Notes: generated by a model from the sequence alone, not told the origin. A stretch of DNA of 57,742 bases from [Clostridium] clostridioforme AGR2157 (GCF_000424325.1 NZ_KE384165.1:22518-80259); one strand, 5' to 3'. Counted from the first letter of the stretch, positions 16,183 through 26,432 are shown. Numbers and translations are program-made.

Positions 16183-17460
16183 CTATTCTCCAATCATGAT
16201 TTTTATGATTTCCTCGTTGGTCTCCTTCATCCCTTCTTTTCCAAGGCGACCAACGTTCTTAAGTGTGGCCTCGACACCCTTGGTGACGATGCCGTCTCCC
16301 CCGTAAAACTGCTGACCGCGTATATACATGTTGTAGCCCAGAATTCCCGCATCCACTGCCGAGGCAATCTTGGCCGCGCAGGAAGCCTTTGCTCCGTCGC
16401 AGACAATACCCGACACAATGGCAAGGGCGTTCACAACCGTATGTACGACTTCCTCAAAACCGCCGCCGCACAGGTAAGCAATACCTGCTCCGGCGCCTGC
16501 ACCGGCACTGACAGCCCCGCAGTAAGCGGAAAGCCTGCCAATGGGCGTCTTCTGATGGATGGCCGTCAGGTTGGACAGGGCCAGAGCCCTGTACTTCTTA
16601 TCCTCATCCACCTTAAATTCTTGCGCATATACCAGCACGGGAACAGAGGCAGTGATACCCTGGTTGCCGCTTCCCGAATTGATGATGACCGGCAGTTCAC
16701 AGCCATTCATCCTGGCGTCAGAGCCTGCCGCGGCCATGGCCTTCGCCCTGGTGCGGACATCATTTCCAGACATTTCCAGAAGGACAGAGCCGATATTGGC
16801 GCCATAATCCCCTTTTAAACCCTCCTGTGCAATGGCCCAGTTGTACTTAATCTGGCGGTCCAATACTTCCCGGATGTCCTCGATGTCCACCGTATTGATA
16901 AAATCCCAGATATCCTCCATGTTGAGCAGGCTTCTGTCGGTCAGACCTTCCTCCTCCTCGCCTGCCACCTCTACCTGCTTAAGAATCTCCCCATTCTTTT
17001 CAATCAGCACGATATTGGTATGATAATTGGCGATACGGACCTTTGCGTAGGAATCCCCCTTATACAGAGTCACGATGATATCAAAGGTAATGCCGTTATC
17101 CACATGCTCCATCCTGATTTCCGTGTTATCCAGGAATTCCTTCATCTGTCCGGTCTGGTCTGGTGTAACTTCTGCAATCACCTCCAGTTCTTTGTCCGAA
17201 TCTCCCGCAACGATTCCCGCTGCTGCTGCTGCCGGAATGCCCTTCAGATGATTCGTGTTAGGCACGATAACTGACTTCACATTCTTGATGATGCTTCCGC
17301 TGGCTCCCACCACAACACGGTCCGGCAGCTCCCCCAGCACTTTCCTGGCTGTGGCGGCCGCATAGGCAAGGGCAATGGGCTCTGTACATCCCATGGCCGG
17401 AAGCAGCTCCTCCTTCAGAATTTGAACATAAGCTCCGTACTTAACATTTGTTTTCTCCAT
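16183..17460 (-). CDS. cyuA: L-cysteine desulfidase-family protein (CyuA/UPF0597)
   Basis: Predicted iron-sulfur enzyme that breaks cysteine into pyruvate, ammonia and sulfide; 425 residues. Visible family marks are LLPAMGCTEPIALAYAAA with Cys 25 near the N-terminus, VGASGSIIKNVKSVIVPNT, INSGSGNQGITASVPV, the cysteine of SAYCGAVSAGAGAGAG, and CDGAKASCAAKIASA, which together give the conserved cysteines of the family. It is transcribed with the symporter and diverges from a LysR regulator. Some members may act on other amino acids, so the substrate is probable, not shown. Confidence 0.88.
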   Translation of the reverse strand: MEKTNVKYGAYVQILKEELLPAMGCTEPIALAYAAATARKVLGELPDRVVVGASGSIIKNVKSVIVPNTNHLKGIPAAAAAGIVAGDSDKELEVIAEVTPDQTGQMKEFLDNTEIRMEHVDNGITFDIIVTLYKGDSYAKVRIANYHTNIVLIEKNGEILKQVEVAGEEEEGLTDRSLLNMEDIWDFINTVDIEDIREVLDRQIKYNWAIAQEGLKGDYGANIGSVLLEMSGNDVRTRAKAMAAAGSDARMNGCELPVIINSGSGNQGITASVPVLVYAQEFKVDEDKKYRALALSNLTAIHQKTPIGRLSAYCGAVSAGAGAGAGIAYLCGGGFEEVVHTVVNALAIVSGIVCDGAKASCAAKIASAVDAGILGYNMYIRGQQFYGGDGIVTKGVEATLKNVGRLGKEGMKETNEEIIKIMIGE

Positions 17461-17535
17461 AATGATTGTAATTCCTTTCCCATTTTAATTGATTATCCGG
17501 AAAATTACTATACATTTTGTATTGATTTCTGATTA

Positions 17536-17564
17536 ACATTAATGTACCATAAAACCATATGGTT
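17536..17564. promoter_or_regulatory. Dyads in the cyuA-lysR divergent promoter region
   Basis: Two perfect palindromes, ACATTAATGT (17536-17545) and AACCATATGGTT (17553-17564), lie in the AT-rich gap between cyuA and the divergent lysR gene. Such dyads are typical positions for LysR-type binding; the link to this regulator is inferred. Confidence 0.5.
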
Positions 17565-17628
17565 GTAAAATTTAATGTTTTTATGATATCGTTTAAATAT
17601 TTTTATATAGGCAAAGGAAGCACATAAT

Positions 17629-18516
17629 ATGGAGCTACGGGAGATTGCCGCCTTTATCCAGGTGGCACAGTTAAAGAGCTTTTCCAAGGCAGCCAAACAG
17701 CTGGGTTATTCCCAGGCAGCTGTCACCATCCAAATCAAGCAGCTGGAGCAGGAGCTGAACGTCCATCTCTTCGACCGCATCGGCAAACAGACCACCCTGA
17801 CCCATCAGGGAGCCCTGTTCTATGAACACGCGGTCTCTGTCATGAAGGAGCTGGAACATGCCAGGGATGCGGTCACCCATGTATCAGAGCTTACCGGAAG
17901 CCTGTGCCTGGGGACCATTGAATCCATTTGCGCCACCATATTCCCGGAGCTGTTAAGGGAATACCACCGGCTCTACCCCAAGGTCAACATAAGGCTCATC
18001 ACCGACTCCCCTGAGACGCTGTTGGAGATGATGAACAGCAATGCCATTGATATAGTGTATTTCCTGGATAAGCGTATGTATGACAGCAAATGGATAAAAG
18101 TCCTGGAGGAGCCGGAGGACATCGTGTTCGTCACCTCCTCCAGCCACCCCTTTGTGGGGATGGACAGCCTGGACCTGGACCTGGTCATAGACCAGCCCTT
18201 CATCCTCACTGAGAAAAACGCCAGCTACCGTTTCATCCTGGACCAGTACCTGGCTGCCCAGGGCAAGGAAATACACCCCTTTCTGGAGATTGGGAACACG
18301 GAATTCATCATCAGCCTGCTGAGAAAGAACCTGGGGGTTTCCTTTCTTCCGGAATTCACCATACACAGGGATATTATCAATGGCGGGCTGGCCGTGCTGG
18401 ATGTCAGGGATTTCTACATGAGGACCTGGCGTCAGATTGTTTACCACAAGGATAAGTGGGTCACCAGGGAGATGGATGCTTTTCTACGTCTGGCCAGTAC
18501 TGCGCTGCGTAATTAA
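17629..18516 (+). CDS. LysR-family regulator divergent from the cysteine desulfidase operon
   Basis: Length of 295 residues, normal for LysR. The N-terminal winged helix reads MELREIAAFIQVAQLKSFSK, then LGYSQAAVTIQIKQLEQEL and LFDRIGKQTTLTHQG. The co-inducer domain (about 90-290) includes GTIESICATIFPELL and LISLLRKNLGVSFLPEF-like segments. Divergent placement from cyuA and its symporter suggests it controls them in response to cysteine or another amino acid (inference). Confidence 0.9.
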   Translation: MELREIAAFIQVAQLKSFSKAAKQLGYSQAAVTIQIKQLEQELNVHLFDRIGKQTTLTHQGALFYEHAVSVMKELEHARDAVTHVSELTGSLCLGTIESICATIFPELLREYHRLYPKVNIRLITDSPETLLEMMNSNAIDIVYFLDKRMYDSKWIKVLEEPEDIVFVTSSSHPFVGMDSLDLDLVIDQPFILTEKNASYRFILDQYLAAQGKEIHPFLEIGNTEFIISLLRKNLGVSFLPEFTIHRDIINGGLAVLDVRDFYMRTWRQIVYHKDKWVTREMDAFLRLASTALRN

Positions 18517-18561
18517 TTGTGAATAGAGTGCCTGATATCTGCGTCAGGCGTGCTCCTCCGC

Positions 18562-18634
18562 AAAAAAGCAGCCCCGCGCGTCAGAATTTCATTCTGAAGG
18601 GAGTATATTCTCCCTGCCGCACATTGGCTGCTTT
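18562..18634. terminator. Multi-stem terminator between converging lysR and leuD
   Basis: Outer stem AAAGCAGCC (18565-18573) with GGCTGCTTT (18626-18634) encloses two further hairpins, TCAGAAT/ATTCTGA and GGGAG/CTCCC. The minus-strand product ends in six T, so it best serves leuCD; a pyrimidine-rich tail on the plus strand may let it end lysR too. Confidence 0.7.
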
Positions 18635-18643
18635 CTTCCTTTT

Positions 18644-19129
18644 CTATTGTCCGTTAATATAATTCACCAGGCCGCCTGCCGATATGATTTTCTGCATAAA
18701 GGGAGGGAACGACTGCCCCTTATAAGTCTCTCCCTTTGTCTTATTGGTAATGATTCCGCTGTCAAAATCAACTTCCACCTCATCCCCTGCCTCAATGGAC
18801 CTGGCCGCCTCCGCACACTCTATGATGGGAAGGCCGATGTTGATGGAATTCCTGTAGAAGATACGGGCAAATGTCTCCGCAATAACGCAGCTCACTCCCG
18901 CGCACTTGATGGCCATAGGCGCATGTTCCCTGGAGGAACCGCAGCCAAAATTCTTGTTGGCCACAATGATGTCTCCCTTTTGGACCTTATTCACAAACTC
19001 CCTGTCAATATCCTCCATACAGTGTTTTGCCAGCTCATGGCCCTGGGTGGCGTTTAAATATCTGGCCGGGATGATGACGTCCGTATCCACATTGTCACCG
19101 TATTTAAAAACGTGTCCGCATGCTTTCAT
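18644..19129 (-). CDS. leuD: 3-isopropylmalate dehydratase small subunit
   Basis: Swivel-domain subunit of the leucine-pathway isomerase, 161 residues, the short (archaeal/clostridial) type. Motifs: [16 protein letters not shown] at the N-terminus, [16 protein letters not shown] in the substrate loop and [18 protein letters not shown]. The ATG at 19129 has GGAG upstream. It follows leuC by 44 bases. Confidence 0.95.
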   Translation of the reverse strand: MKACGHVFKYGDNVDTDVIIPARYLNATQGHELAKHCMEDIDREFVNKVQKGDIIVANKNFGCGSSREHAPMAIKCAGVSCVIAETFARIFYRNSINIGLPIIECAEAARSIEAGDEVEVDFDSGIITNKTKGETYKGQSFPPFMQKIISAGGLVNYINGQ

Positions 19130-19173
19130 GTTCAGTCTCCTTTTCCTTTCACAATGATATTGCCTTTATTCCG

Positions 19174-20436
19174 TTAATCCAGCCGGCACGGGCAGATGAT
19201 TTTTCCCGCCACGGCACTTGCGGCAGCCACGGCCGGGCTGGCCAGATATACCTCTGAATCCACGTGTCCCATACGTCCCACAAAGTTACGGTTCGTTGTG
19301 GAAATACATCTCTCTCCGGCTGCAAGGATACCCATGTAGCCTCCCAGACACGGACCGCAGGTAGGTGTGCTCACCACGGCTCCCGCCTCAATGAAAATCT
19401 CCAGAAGCCCTTCTCTCATAGCCTGAAGGTAGATGGACTGGGTAGCCGGTATCACGATGCAGCGCACACCCTTGGCAATCTTCCTGCCCTTTAATACCTC
19501 CGCCGCGATTCTCATGTCCTCTATACGTCCGTTGGTACAGGAACCGATGACCGCCTGGTCCACCTTCACATCCCCTGCCTGGTCAATGGTCCTGGTATTG
19601 GAAGGAAGATGGGGGAAGGATACGGTGGGCTTTAACTCGGACAAGTCAATCACATATGTCTCATCATACTCCGCGTCCTCATCCGCCTTATATGCGGTAA
19701 ACCCGCGCTTTGAATGCTCCTTCATATATTCGGCGGCCAGTTCATCCACCGGGAAGATTCCGTTCTTTCCTCCTGCCTCGATTGCCATGTTGCAGATGGT
19801 AAAGCGGTCATCCATGGAAAGGTTCCTGATTCCCTCCCCCACGAACTCCATGGACTTATACAGGGCTCCGTCCACACCAATCATGCCGATAATATGTAAG
19901 ATTACATCCTTGCCGCTGACCCACTTGGAGGGCTTGCCCACCAGCTCAAATTTAATGGCAGAGGGCACCTTGAACCAAGCCCTGCCGGTCACCATGCCGG
20001 CTGCCATATCCGTGCTTCCCACCCCCGTGGAAAATGCTCCCAGCGCTCCGTATGTACATGTGTGGGAGTCCGCGCCTATGACCGCGTCACCGGCTACCAC
20101 CAGTCCCTTTTCAGGAAGAAGGGCATGCTCAATTCCCATCTCTCCCACATCGAAATAATTGGTTATCTCATGGCGGCAGGCAAACTCCCTGCAGCACTTG
20201 CAGTTCTCAGCCGACTTTATATCCTTGTTAGGGATAAAATGGTCCATAACCAGGGCAATCTTGTCCTTATCAAACACGGTCTTCCTGTCCATCTTCTTCA
20301 TCTCGTTGATGGCAACCGGAGAAGTGATGTCATTTCCCAGCACTAAATCCAAATCCGCCTCAATGAGCTGTCCCGCCTTCACTTCCTCAAGTCCTGCGTG
20401 GGCAGCCAGGATTTTCTGGCTCATGGTCATTCCCAT
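19174..20436 (-). CDS. leuC: 3-isopropylmalate dehydratase large subunit
   Basis: Aconitase-fold catalytic subunit with a [4Fe-4S] cluster, 420 residues. The cluster cysteines are seen in IGSCTNGR and [11 protein letters not shown]. Other motifs are [19 protein letters not shown]-like ([12 protein letters not shown]) and MDHFIPNKD. This is the shorter, homoaconitase-like class of LeuC common in Clostridia. The first ATG (20436) has GGAGG at 9 bases; two inner ATG codons are too far. It forms an operon with leuD and diverges from a LysR gene. leuA and leuB are not in the window. Confidence 0.95.
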   Translation of the reverse strand: MGMTMSQKILAAHAGLEEVKAGQLIEADLDLVLGNDITSPVAINEMKKMDRKTVFDKDKIALVMDHFIPNKDIKSAENCKCCREFACRHEITNYFDVGEMGIEHALLPEKGLVVAGDAVIGADSHTCTYGALGAFSTGVGSTDMAAGMVTGRAWFKVPSAIKFELVGKPSKWVSGKDVILHIIGMIGVDGALYKSMEFVGEGIRNLSMDDRFTICNMAIEAGGKNGIFPVDELAAEYMKEHSKRGFTAYKADEDAEYDETYVIDLSELKPTVSFPHLPSNTRTIDQAGDVKVDQAVIGSCTNGRIEDMRIAAEVLKGRKIAKGVRCIVIPATQSIYLQAMREGLLEIFIEAGAVVSTPTCGPCLGGYMGILAAGERCISTTNRNFVGRMGHVDSEVYLASPAVAAASAVAGKIICPCRLD

Positions 20437-20586
20437 AACTTATTTCCTCCTTCAATATCCTTCTCTATTAATTCTTTGAAATTATATCATCCGTGCTTTA
20501 CATTTTAGCATATGTATTGTTATAATAAAAATACATAATACGAATGGGATATATGAAAAAATGTTATATAGCAGGAGGGGGATTCC

Positions 20587-21468
20587 ATGGAACAGAACCT
20601 GTCCCAATACAAGATATTTTATGAAGTGGCCAAAGCAGGCAACATATCCAAGGCAGCAAAGGAACTTTACATCAGCCAGCCCGCCATCAGCAAGGCCATC
20701 AGCAAGCTGGAGGACAGCCTTGGCCTGTCCCTGTTTACCCGAAGCTCCCGTGGAGTACAGCTCACCTCTGAGGGTGAAATTTTATTCGAACATACCAGGG
20801 AGGCATTTGACGCCCTGGACCGGGGCGAACAGGAACTGAAGCGGATTCAGGAATTTGACATCGGCCACTTAAGGATTGGCGTGAGCAACACACTGTGCAA
20901 ATATATCCTGCTTCCCTACCTGAAGACCTTCATCGACCAGTATCCTCACATGAAGGTCACCATAGAGAGCCAGGCCACGGCCCAGACCCTGGCCCGGCTG
21001 GAGCAGCAGAAGATTGACCTGGGTCTGGTTGCCGAGCCCTCGGTCCGCCGTGACCTGGCCTTTATCCCGGTCATGGATATCCAGGACACCTTTGTCACCA
21101 CTCCCAGTTATCTGGAGAACCTGTATCTGAGGGAAGGACAGGACACCAGCCTGTTTGAGACCGGCAACATCATGCTTTTAGATACCAGCAACATGACCCG
21201 CCACCATGTGAACGAATACATGGCGGAAAACAACATCTGGCCCCATCAGATTCTGGAAGTAACCACCATGGATCTGCTGATTGAATTTGCCAAGATTGGC
21301 CTGGGCATTGCCTGTGTCATCAAGGAGTTGGTACAGAAGGAGCTGGACAGCGGCCTGCTGGTAGAGATTCCCCTGAATATCCCCATTCACCGCAGGACCA
21401 TTGGTTTCGCCTATCACCCTGCCAACCAGGCCATGGCCTTAAAAACATTCCTGGAGTTTTTGTACTGA
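20587..21468 (+). CDS. LysR-family regulator divergent from leuCD
   Basis: Protein of 293 residues. The DNA-binding domain reads YKIFYEVAKAGNISKAAKEL, then YISQPAISKAISKLEDSLG and LFTRSSRGVQLTSEGE; the effector domain includes LRIGVSNTLCKYILLPYL. It is transcribed away from leuCD, so it most likely senses a branched-chain pathway intermediate and controls leuCD (inference). A bidirectional hairpin terminator follows. Confidence 0.9.
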   Translation: MEQNLSQYKIFYEVAKAGNISKAAKELYISQPAISKAISKLEDSLGLSLFTRSSRGVQLTSEGEILFEHTREAFDALDRGEQELKRIQEFDIGHLRIGVSNTLCKYILLPYLKTFIDQYPHMKVTIESQATAQTLARLEQQKIDLGLVAEPSVRRDLAFIPVMDIQDTFVTTPSYLENLYLREGQDTSLFETGNIMLLDTSNMTRHHVNEYMAENNIWPHQILEVTTMDLLIEFAKIGLGIACVIKELVQKELDSGLLVEIPLNIPIHRRTIGFAYHPANQAMALKTFLEFLY

Positions 21469-21499
21469 TACTCCGAAAGTACGTATTCTGCATATATAA

Positions 21500-21542
21500 A
21501 ACAGGCGGATTCCTCAGCTTCCTACCGGGGCATCCGCCTGTT
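21500..21542. terminator. Terminator between converging lysR and ilvC
   Basis: Arms AACAGGCGGAT (21500-21510) and ATCCGCCTGTT (21532-21542) pair perfectly. The minus-strand product continues with a T-rich tail, so it ends ilvC; on the plus strand it may also end lysR. Confidence 0.8.
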
Positions 21543-21585
21543 CTTCATTATATCCGCCAATATCCTCGAATACAATTATGTAGCA

Positions 21586-22611
<1,026 letters not shown>

Positions 22612-22708
22612 TCAATTCCTTTGAACTTAAATCTTAAATGATATATGTTTAAGGCAACAAAACCGACGACTCTCTGTCCGCCTTTGGCCGCCCCCTTAAG
22701 CCTCTGTT

Positions 22709-23212
22709 TTATGGAAGCATCCTTATATCCTCTGCGCCTCTTTCCAGTCCTGTAAGGCCTGTGCGGGCCAGCTCCAGGATTTCATAATCCTCCAGCAGGT
22801 TAATAAGCGCATCCAGCTTGGACTGGTCCCCTGTCAGCATGACTGTCAGTGAATCCTTTCCCACATCCACAATGGTGGCGCGGAAGATACTGGATATGGC
22901 GCTGACGGACTGGCGGTCACTGGCATTGGCACGCACCTTCACCATCATCAGTTCCCTGTATACGGAACGGTCCGGCTGCAGTTCCTTGATATCCCTTACA
23001 TCCTCCAGCTTATTGAGCTGGTTCTTAATCTGTTCCAGGACGGTCTGGTCTCCCAGGGAAACCACAGTCATCCTGGAGTACCGCGGGTCAGCGGTGACAC
23101 CTACAGTCAGGCTCTCAATATTGTATCCGCGGCGGCTGAACAGCCCTGCTACACGGGCCAGCACACCTGCAGTATTGTCCACAAGCAGCGATAACACGAT
23201 TCTGTCGTCCAT
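22709..23212 (-). CDS. ilvN: Acetolactate synthase small (regulatory) subunit
   Basis: Regulatory subunit that makes acetolactate synthase sensitive to valine; 167 residues. The N-terminal ACT domain opens with LLVDNTAGVLARVAGLFSRR and GYNIESLTVG, and the C-terminal domain has DRSVYRELMMVKV. The gene for the catalytic subunit (ilvB) is not next to it; the upstream gap carries a strong promoter, so ilvN-ilvC form their own unit. Confidence 0.95.
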   Translation of the reverse strand: MDDRIVLSLLVDNTAGVLARVAGLFSRRGYNIESLTVGVTADPRYSRMTVVSLGDQTVLEQIKNQLNKLEDVRDIKELQPDRSVYRELMMVKVRANASDRQSVSAISSIFRATIVDVGKDSLTVMLTGDQSKLDALINLLEDYEILELARTGLTGLERGAEDIRMLP

Positions 23213-23275
23213 CTAATCCCACCCTCTCAGTTGATGGCAAGTGCAAAAGCAGCTGCCTTCTTAATAATAATTTCA

Positions 23276-23304
23276 ATCATAGCAACCATTGTTCTATTTG
23301 TCAA
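23276..23304 (-). promoter_or_regulatory. Promoter of ilvN-ilvC
   Basis: Minus strand TTGACA (23299-23304) and TATGAT (23276-23281) with a 17-bp spacer, about 65 bases before the ilvN start. Confidence 0.7.
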
Positions 23305-23337
23305 TTGCATAATAGGAATGGTTATTATGAGTTCAAG

Positions 23338-24006
23338 TTATAGTGACAGAAGCAACTCCCTCAATTCCTTCACTGTCCCCGCAATCCAGGCAGGTCTGCA
23401 CGCATCCATCTCCTGGCGGTCTCCATATCCGTAGAGTACGCCCACGCATTCCATGCCGCACTCCCTGGCCCCCAGGACATCGTGCTCCCTGTCTCCTACC
23501 ATCACACAGCGTCCGATTGTCTCATCGTCCGACTCCAGGCCGCACTGTTCCAGCACATAGCGGATTACATCCGCCTTGCGCACCCGCGTTTCCCCCATAT
23601 CGGCACCGCCGATGAAATCAAAATACTCCGCCATGTCAAAGTGCTCCAGTATCTTCTTGGCAAACTCCTCCGGCTTGGAGGTGGCCACCAACAGCACCCT
23701 CCCTGCTTCCTTCAGGGCTTCCAGCATTTCCTTTATGCCGGGATACTCCTTGTTCTGAACCCAGCCCCGTACGCTGAAATACTCCCGGTATACCTGCACC
23801 CCCTCCCATGCCTGCTCATCGGAAAAGCCGTAATACTTCTTATAGCTGTCCTTCAGAGGCGGCCCTATGAAAGGCGTCAGACTGTCCAGATCTTCTGTCT
23901 GTATCCCGAAATGCTCCAGTGCATACTGTACTGATTTGGTTATTCCCTCCTTAGGGTCTGTCAGGGTTCCATCCAAGTCAAATAAAATATAATCCTTACG
24001 GTTCAT
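23338..24006 (-). CDS. HAD-superfamily phosphatase (phosphoglycolate phosphatase-like)
   Basis: Haloacid dehalogenase-fold hydrolase of 222 residues with a helical cap (subclass I). Motif I is YILFDLDGTLTDPKEGIT (nucleophile and acid/base Asp), motif II is LLVATSKPEEFAKKIL and motif III/IV is VMVGDREHDVLGARECG. Such proteins act on phosphoglycolate, pyrophosphate or nucleotides; the true substrate cannot be read. The ATG at 24006 has GGAGAA at 8 bases; the in-frame GTG at 24012 is too close. It is 31 bases downstream of nudC, so co-transcribed. Confidence 0.88.
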   Translation of the reverse strand: MNRKDYILFDLDGTLTDPKEGITKSVQYALEHFGIQTEDLDSLTPFIGPPLKDSYKKYYGFSDEQAWEGVQVYREYFSVRGWVQNKEYPGIKEMLEALKEAGRVLLVATSKPEEFAKKILEHFDMAEYFDFIGGADMGETRVRKADVIRYVLEQCGLESDDETIGRCVMVGDREHDVLGARECGMECVGVLYGYGDRQEMDACRPAWIAGTVKELRELLLSL

Positions 24007-24037
24007 GGTCACTTCTCCTTTTATATGTGGCTGCCTG

Positions 24038-24871
24038 CTATATCTTCCCGTCCTTAAACGCCTTCATCATCTCGTGTCCCACACTGATATAAGGGCCGTA
24101 TTCCACGATTTCATCCCGTGTAAACCAGCCGGCCTCGCACAGCTCCTCTTCCTCCAGGCATATGGTGTCATCCCCATCCAGCTCCGCCGTAAATCCCACC
24201 ATCTCCGTATCTGAAAATGCCCAGGGCTGGCTTTTATAGTAGCGGATGTTCTTCACTCTAAGGCCCACTTCCTCCATGACCTCTCTGCGAACGCAGTCCT
24301 CAAAGGTCTCTCCTATTTCCACAAACCCGGCAATCAGCGCATAGTTTCGGTAAGCGCCTCTGGCATAGCGCGACATTAACAGCTTGTCCCCGTTGGTAAT
24401 GGCCACGATGACAGCCGGACTGATTTTAGGGTATTCCGTCTGCCCACAGGATGGACAGACAAGGGCGCGCTCCCTGACGCTGGGTTCTGTCTTCGCGCCG
24501 CAGCAGCCGCAAAACCGCCTGCTCTGCATCCACCGGTAGAGCTGGCTGCCCGTTATCCCCGCAAACGCCTGGTGAAGGGGTTCAAAATTCCGGAACACAG
24601 TCAGAGGCTCCATGTAAAAACCGCCGAATTCCGGCACTGTCATGTCCGTCACACAGTAATAGGCCCTGTCATCAATGGAAAACAGGTACTGTGCCTGTGC
24701 CGAAAAATCTCCTTCTTCCCTCAGCTCCCCGAAGTTGGGAATCGCACTCCCCTTTTCGCTTTTGAGAAGCATTACCTTATTATATTCGTAGTGAAGCAGG
24801 TAATCCCTGTCTTCCGGTTTCTTCCTCCTGAATACAGGGTCATATGTATGCGGTGCAATATCCTGAATCAT
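24038..24871 (-). CDS. nudC: NAD+/NADH diphosphatase NudC (RNA deNADding-type Nudix hydrolase)
   Basis: Hydrolyses NAD(H) and can remove NAD caps from RNA. The 277-residue chain has an N-terminal domain, a zinc ribbon (CGCCG and CPSCG, about 120-140), then a Nudix domain with GFVEIGETFEDCVRREVMEE. The NudC-specific SQPWAFS motif follows it. The ATG at 24871 is preceded by GGAGGC. It forms a unit with the HAD gene. Confidence 0.93.
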   Translation of the reverse strand: MIQDIAPHTYDPVFRRKKPEDRDYLLHYEYNKVMLLKSEKGSAIPNFGELREEGDFSAQAQYLFSIDDRAYYCVTDMTVPEFGGFYMEPLTVFRNFEPLHQAFAGITGSQLYRWMQSRRFCGCCGAKTEPSVRERALVCPSCGQTEYPKISPAVIVAITNGDKLLMSRYARGAYRNYALIAGFVEIGETFEDCVRREVMEEVGLRVKNIRYYKSQPWAFSDTEMVGFTAELDGDDTICLEEEELCEAGWFTRDEIVEYGPYISVGHEMMKAFKDGKI

Positions 24872-25008
24872 GCATTTAGCCTCCGTCCTTTACGGTCTGT
24901 TAATCCTAAACGTCCAGCCTGTAAAAATATATTTAGTGTCTATTGTATCACAGGAACGGTTCATTGTAAAACCTTCCTTTCAAATCAGCGAAGAAGGAAA
25001 TACCATGG

Positions 25009-25042
25009 AAAAAGGACGCCCTTATATCCGGAACGTCCTTTT
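25009..25042 (-). terminator. Terminator of the HPr-like gene
   Basis: Arms AAAAGGACG and CGTCCTTTT pair over 9 bp, with five T following on the minus strand, 7 bases past the HPr-like stop. Confidence 0.8.
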
Positions 25043-25048
25043 CACCTC

Positions 25049-25231
25049 TCAGTCATGAATCACAACATTCAATTCTTTATGAATCCCCAGGCTGAGAATT
25101 CCCAGTATGGACTTTCCGTCCACTATGCAGCTGCCGCAGCACACATCAATATCTTCCGGCTGCTTCTCGCTCTGCTGGACAAACCTTTTTACATCCTCTA
25201 CCGAATCAAACACGACTTCCTTTGTGGTCAT
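25049..25231 (-). CDS. HPr-like protein lacking the phosphorylated histidine
   Basis: Protein of 60 residues from an ATG (25231) with a good GGAGGTG site; the frame upstream adds six codons without support. The C-terminal half, GKSILGILSLGIHKELNVVI, matches the end of HPr-fold PTS carriers. The N-terminal region that should carry the active-site His-15 (as G-x-H-A-R-P) is absent, and a CCGSC cluster sits where the regulatory serine region begins. It is thus an HPr-fold protein that cannot work as a normal PTS phosphocarrier. It has its own terminator. Confidence 0.75.
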   Translation of the reverse strand: MTTKEVVFDSVEDVKRFVQQSEKQPEDIDVCCGSCIVDGKSILGILSLGIHKELNVVIHD

Positions 25232-25312
25232 ATAGGCACCTCCTGTCATTTTATACAGAAAGTCTTCCCATATCAGAAAGGCTTATACACGCCGAACCGT
25301 TTTTTAAGTGGC

Positions 25313-25453
25313 TTAAGCTTCCAGCGCCTGACTGGTGCTTCCTCCTACTGCGGCCAGGGCCTGCTTTCCCACAAAGCGGCCCACCACCATGGCATCCGCC
25401 GTATTATACAGCTGCTGGAAAAACGTTCCAAACAATATGGGAAATATCTTATA
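25313..25453 (-). pseudogene. MATE-family efflux transporter, N-terminal remnant
   Basis: Reading the minus strand gives about 46 codons with the unmistakable MATE N-terminal block FPILFGTFFQQLYNTADAMV followed by VGRFVGKQALAAVGG, then a stop at 25313-25315. An in-frame stop precedes it and no start is present. The rest of the roughly 450-residue transporter is gone. It occupies the gap between the SPFH gene and the HPr-like gene. Confidence 0.75.
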
Positions 25454-25481
25454 TCACGGACCTGCTTTTGTCCACTGGATT

Positions 25482-26432
25482 TTATTCTGCGGCCTCATCT
25501 TTTGCGGCTACCTCAGCTATGGATTTGGCCAGACCGGCAATTCCCTGGATATCCGAAGGAATGATAATCTTATTGGCCTTTCCGTTGGCGGCTGCCTGGA
25601 ACGCCTCCAGGCTCTTAAGCTGAAGGACTGCATTGTCAGCCCCTGCCTCTTTGATGAAGCGGATACCGTCTGCCGTAGCCTGCTGTACGGAACGGATGGC
25701 CTCTGCCTGTCCCTGGGCCTCCTTAATCTTCTTTTCCTTCTCAGCCTCCGCCTTTAAAATGGCTGCTTCCTTCTCAGCCTCCGCGTTCAGAACTGCTGAT
25801 TCCTTGTTGCCTTCCGCCACCAGAATCATGGACTTCTTCTCGCCCTCAGCCCTCAGGATGGATTCACGGCGCTCGCGCTCTGCCTTCATCTGTTTCTCCA
25901 TGGCCTCCTGGATGGCTGCCGGAGGAATGATGTTCTTAAGCTCTACCCTGGTCACTTTGATGCCCCATGGGTCCGTGGCAATATCCAGCGACTCCTGCAT
26001 CTTGGCATTGATGGTTTCCCTGGAGGTCAGTGTTTCGTCCAGCTCCAGGTCACCGATGATATTACGCAGGGTGGTGGCTGTCAGGTTCTCAATGGCAAGC
26101 AGCGGGCGCTCCACACCGTAGGCATACAGCTTCGGGTCCGTGATGTAGAAGAATACCACCGTATCAATCTGCATGGTTACGTTATCCTTAGTGATAACAG
26201 GCTGGGGCGCGAAGTCCTCAACCTGCTCCTTCAGGTTCACCTTCTTAGCCACACGGTCGATGAAGGGAACCAGGAAATGAATGCCCACGCTGTATGTGCC
26301 AAGGTAGGCACCCAGCCGCTCCACCACCAGCGCCTGAGCCTGGGGCACGATTCTGATACAGGTGGACAGAATGAATAAAATAATGACTGCAATGATGATG
26401 AACGTGATGAATCCTCCGATTGCTCCAAACAT
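25482..26432 (-). CDS. SPFH/band 7 membrane protein (stomatin/paraslipin type)
   Basis: Length of 316 residues. An N-terminal membrane segment (about 5-25) is followed by the band 7 domain (IRIVPQAQALVVERLGAYLG, then LKEQVEDFAPQPVITKDNVT) and an Ala/Glu/Lys-rich helix from about 190 to 260 with ILRAEGEKKSMILVAEGNKE-type repeats. Such proteins form large ring assemblies in membranes. It is 21 bases downstream of an NfeD-like gene, a classical pairing that supports a role in membrane organisation or protein quality control. Confidence 0.92.
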   Translation of the reverse strand: MFGAIGGFITFIIIAVIILFILSTCIRIVPQAQALVVERLGAYLGTYSVGIHFLVPFIDRVAKKVNLKEQVEDFAPQPVITKDNVTMQIDTVVFFYITDPKLYAYGVERPLLAIENLTATTLRNIIGDLELDETLTSRETINAKMQESLDIATDPWGIKVTRVELKNIIPPAAIQEAMEKQMKAERERRESILRAEGEKKSMILVAEGNKESAVLNAEAEKEAAILKAEAEKEKKIKEAQGQAEAIRSVQQATADGIRFIKEAGADNAVLQLKSLEAFQAAANGKANKIIIPSDIQGIAGLAKSIAEVAAKDEAAE

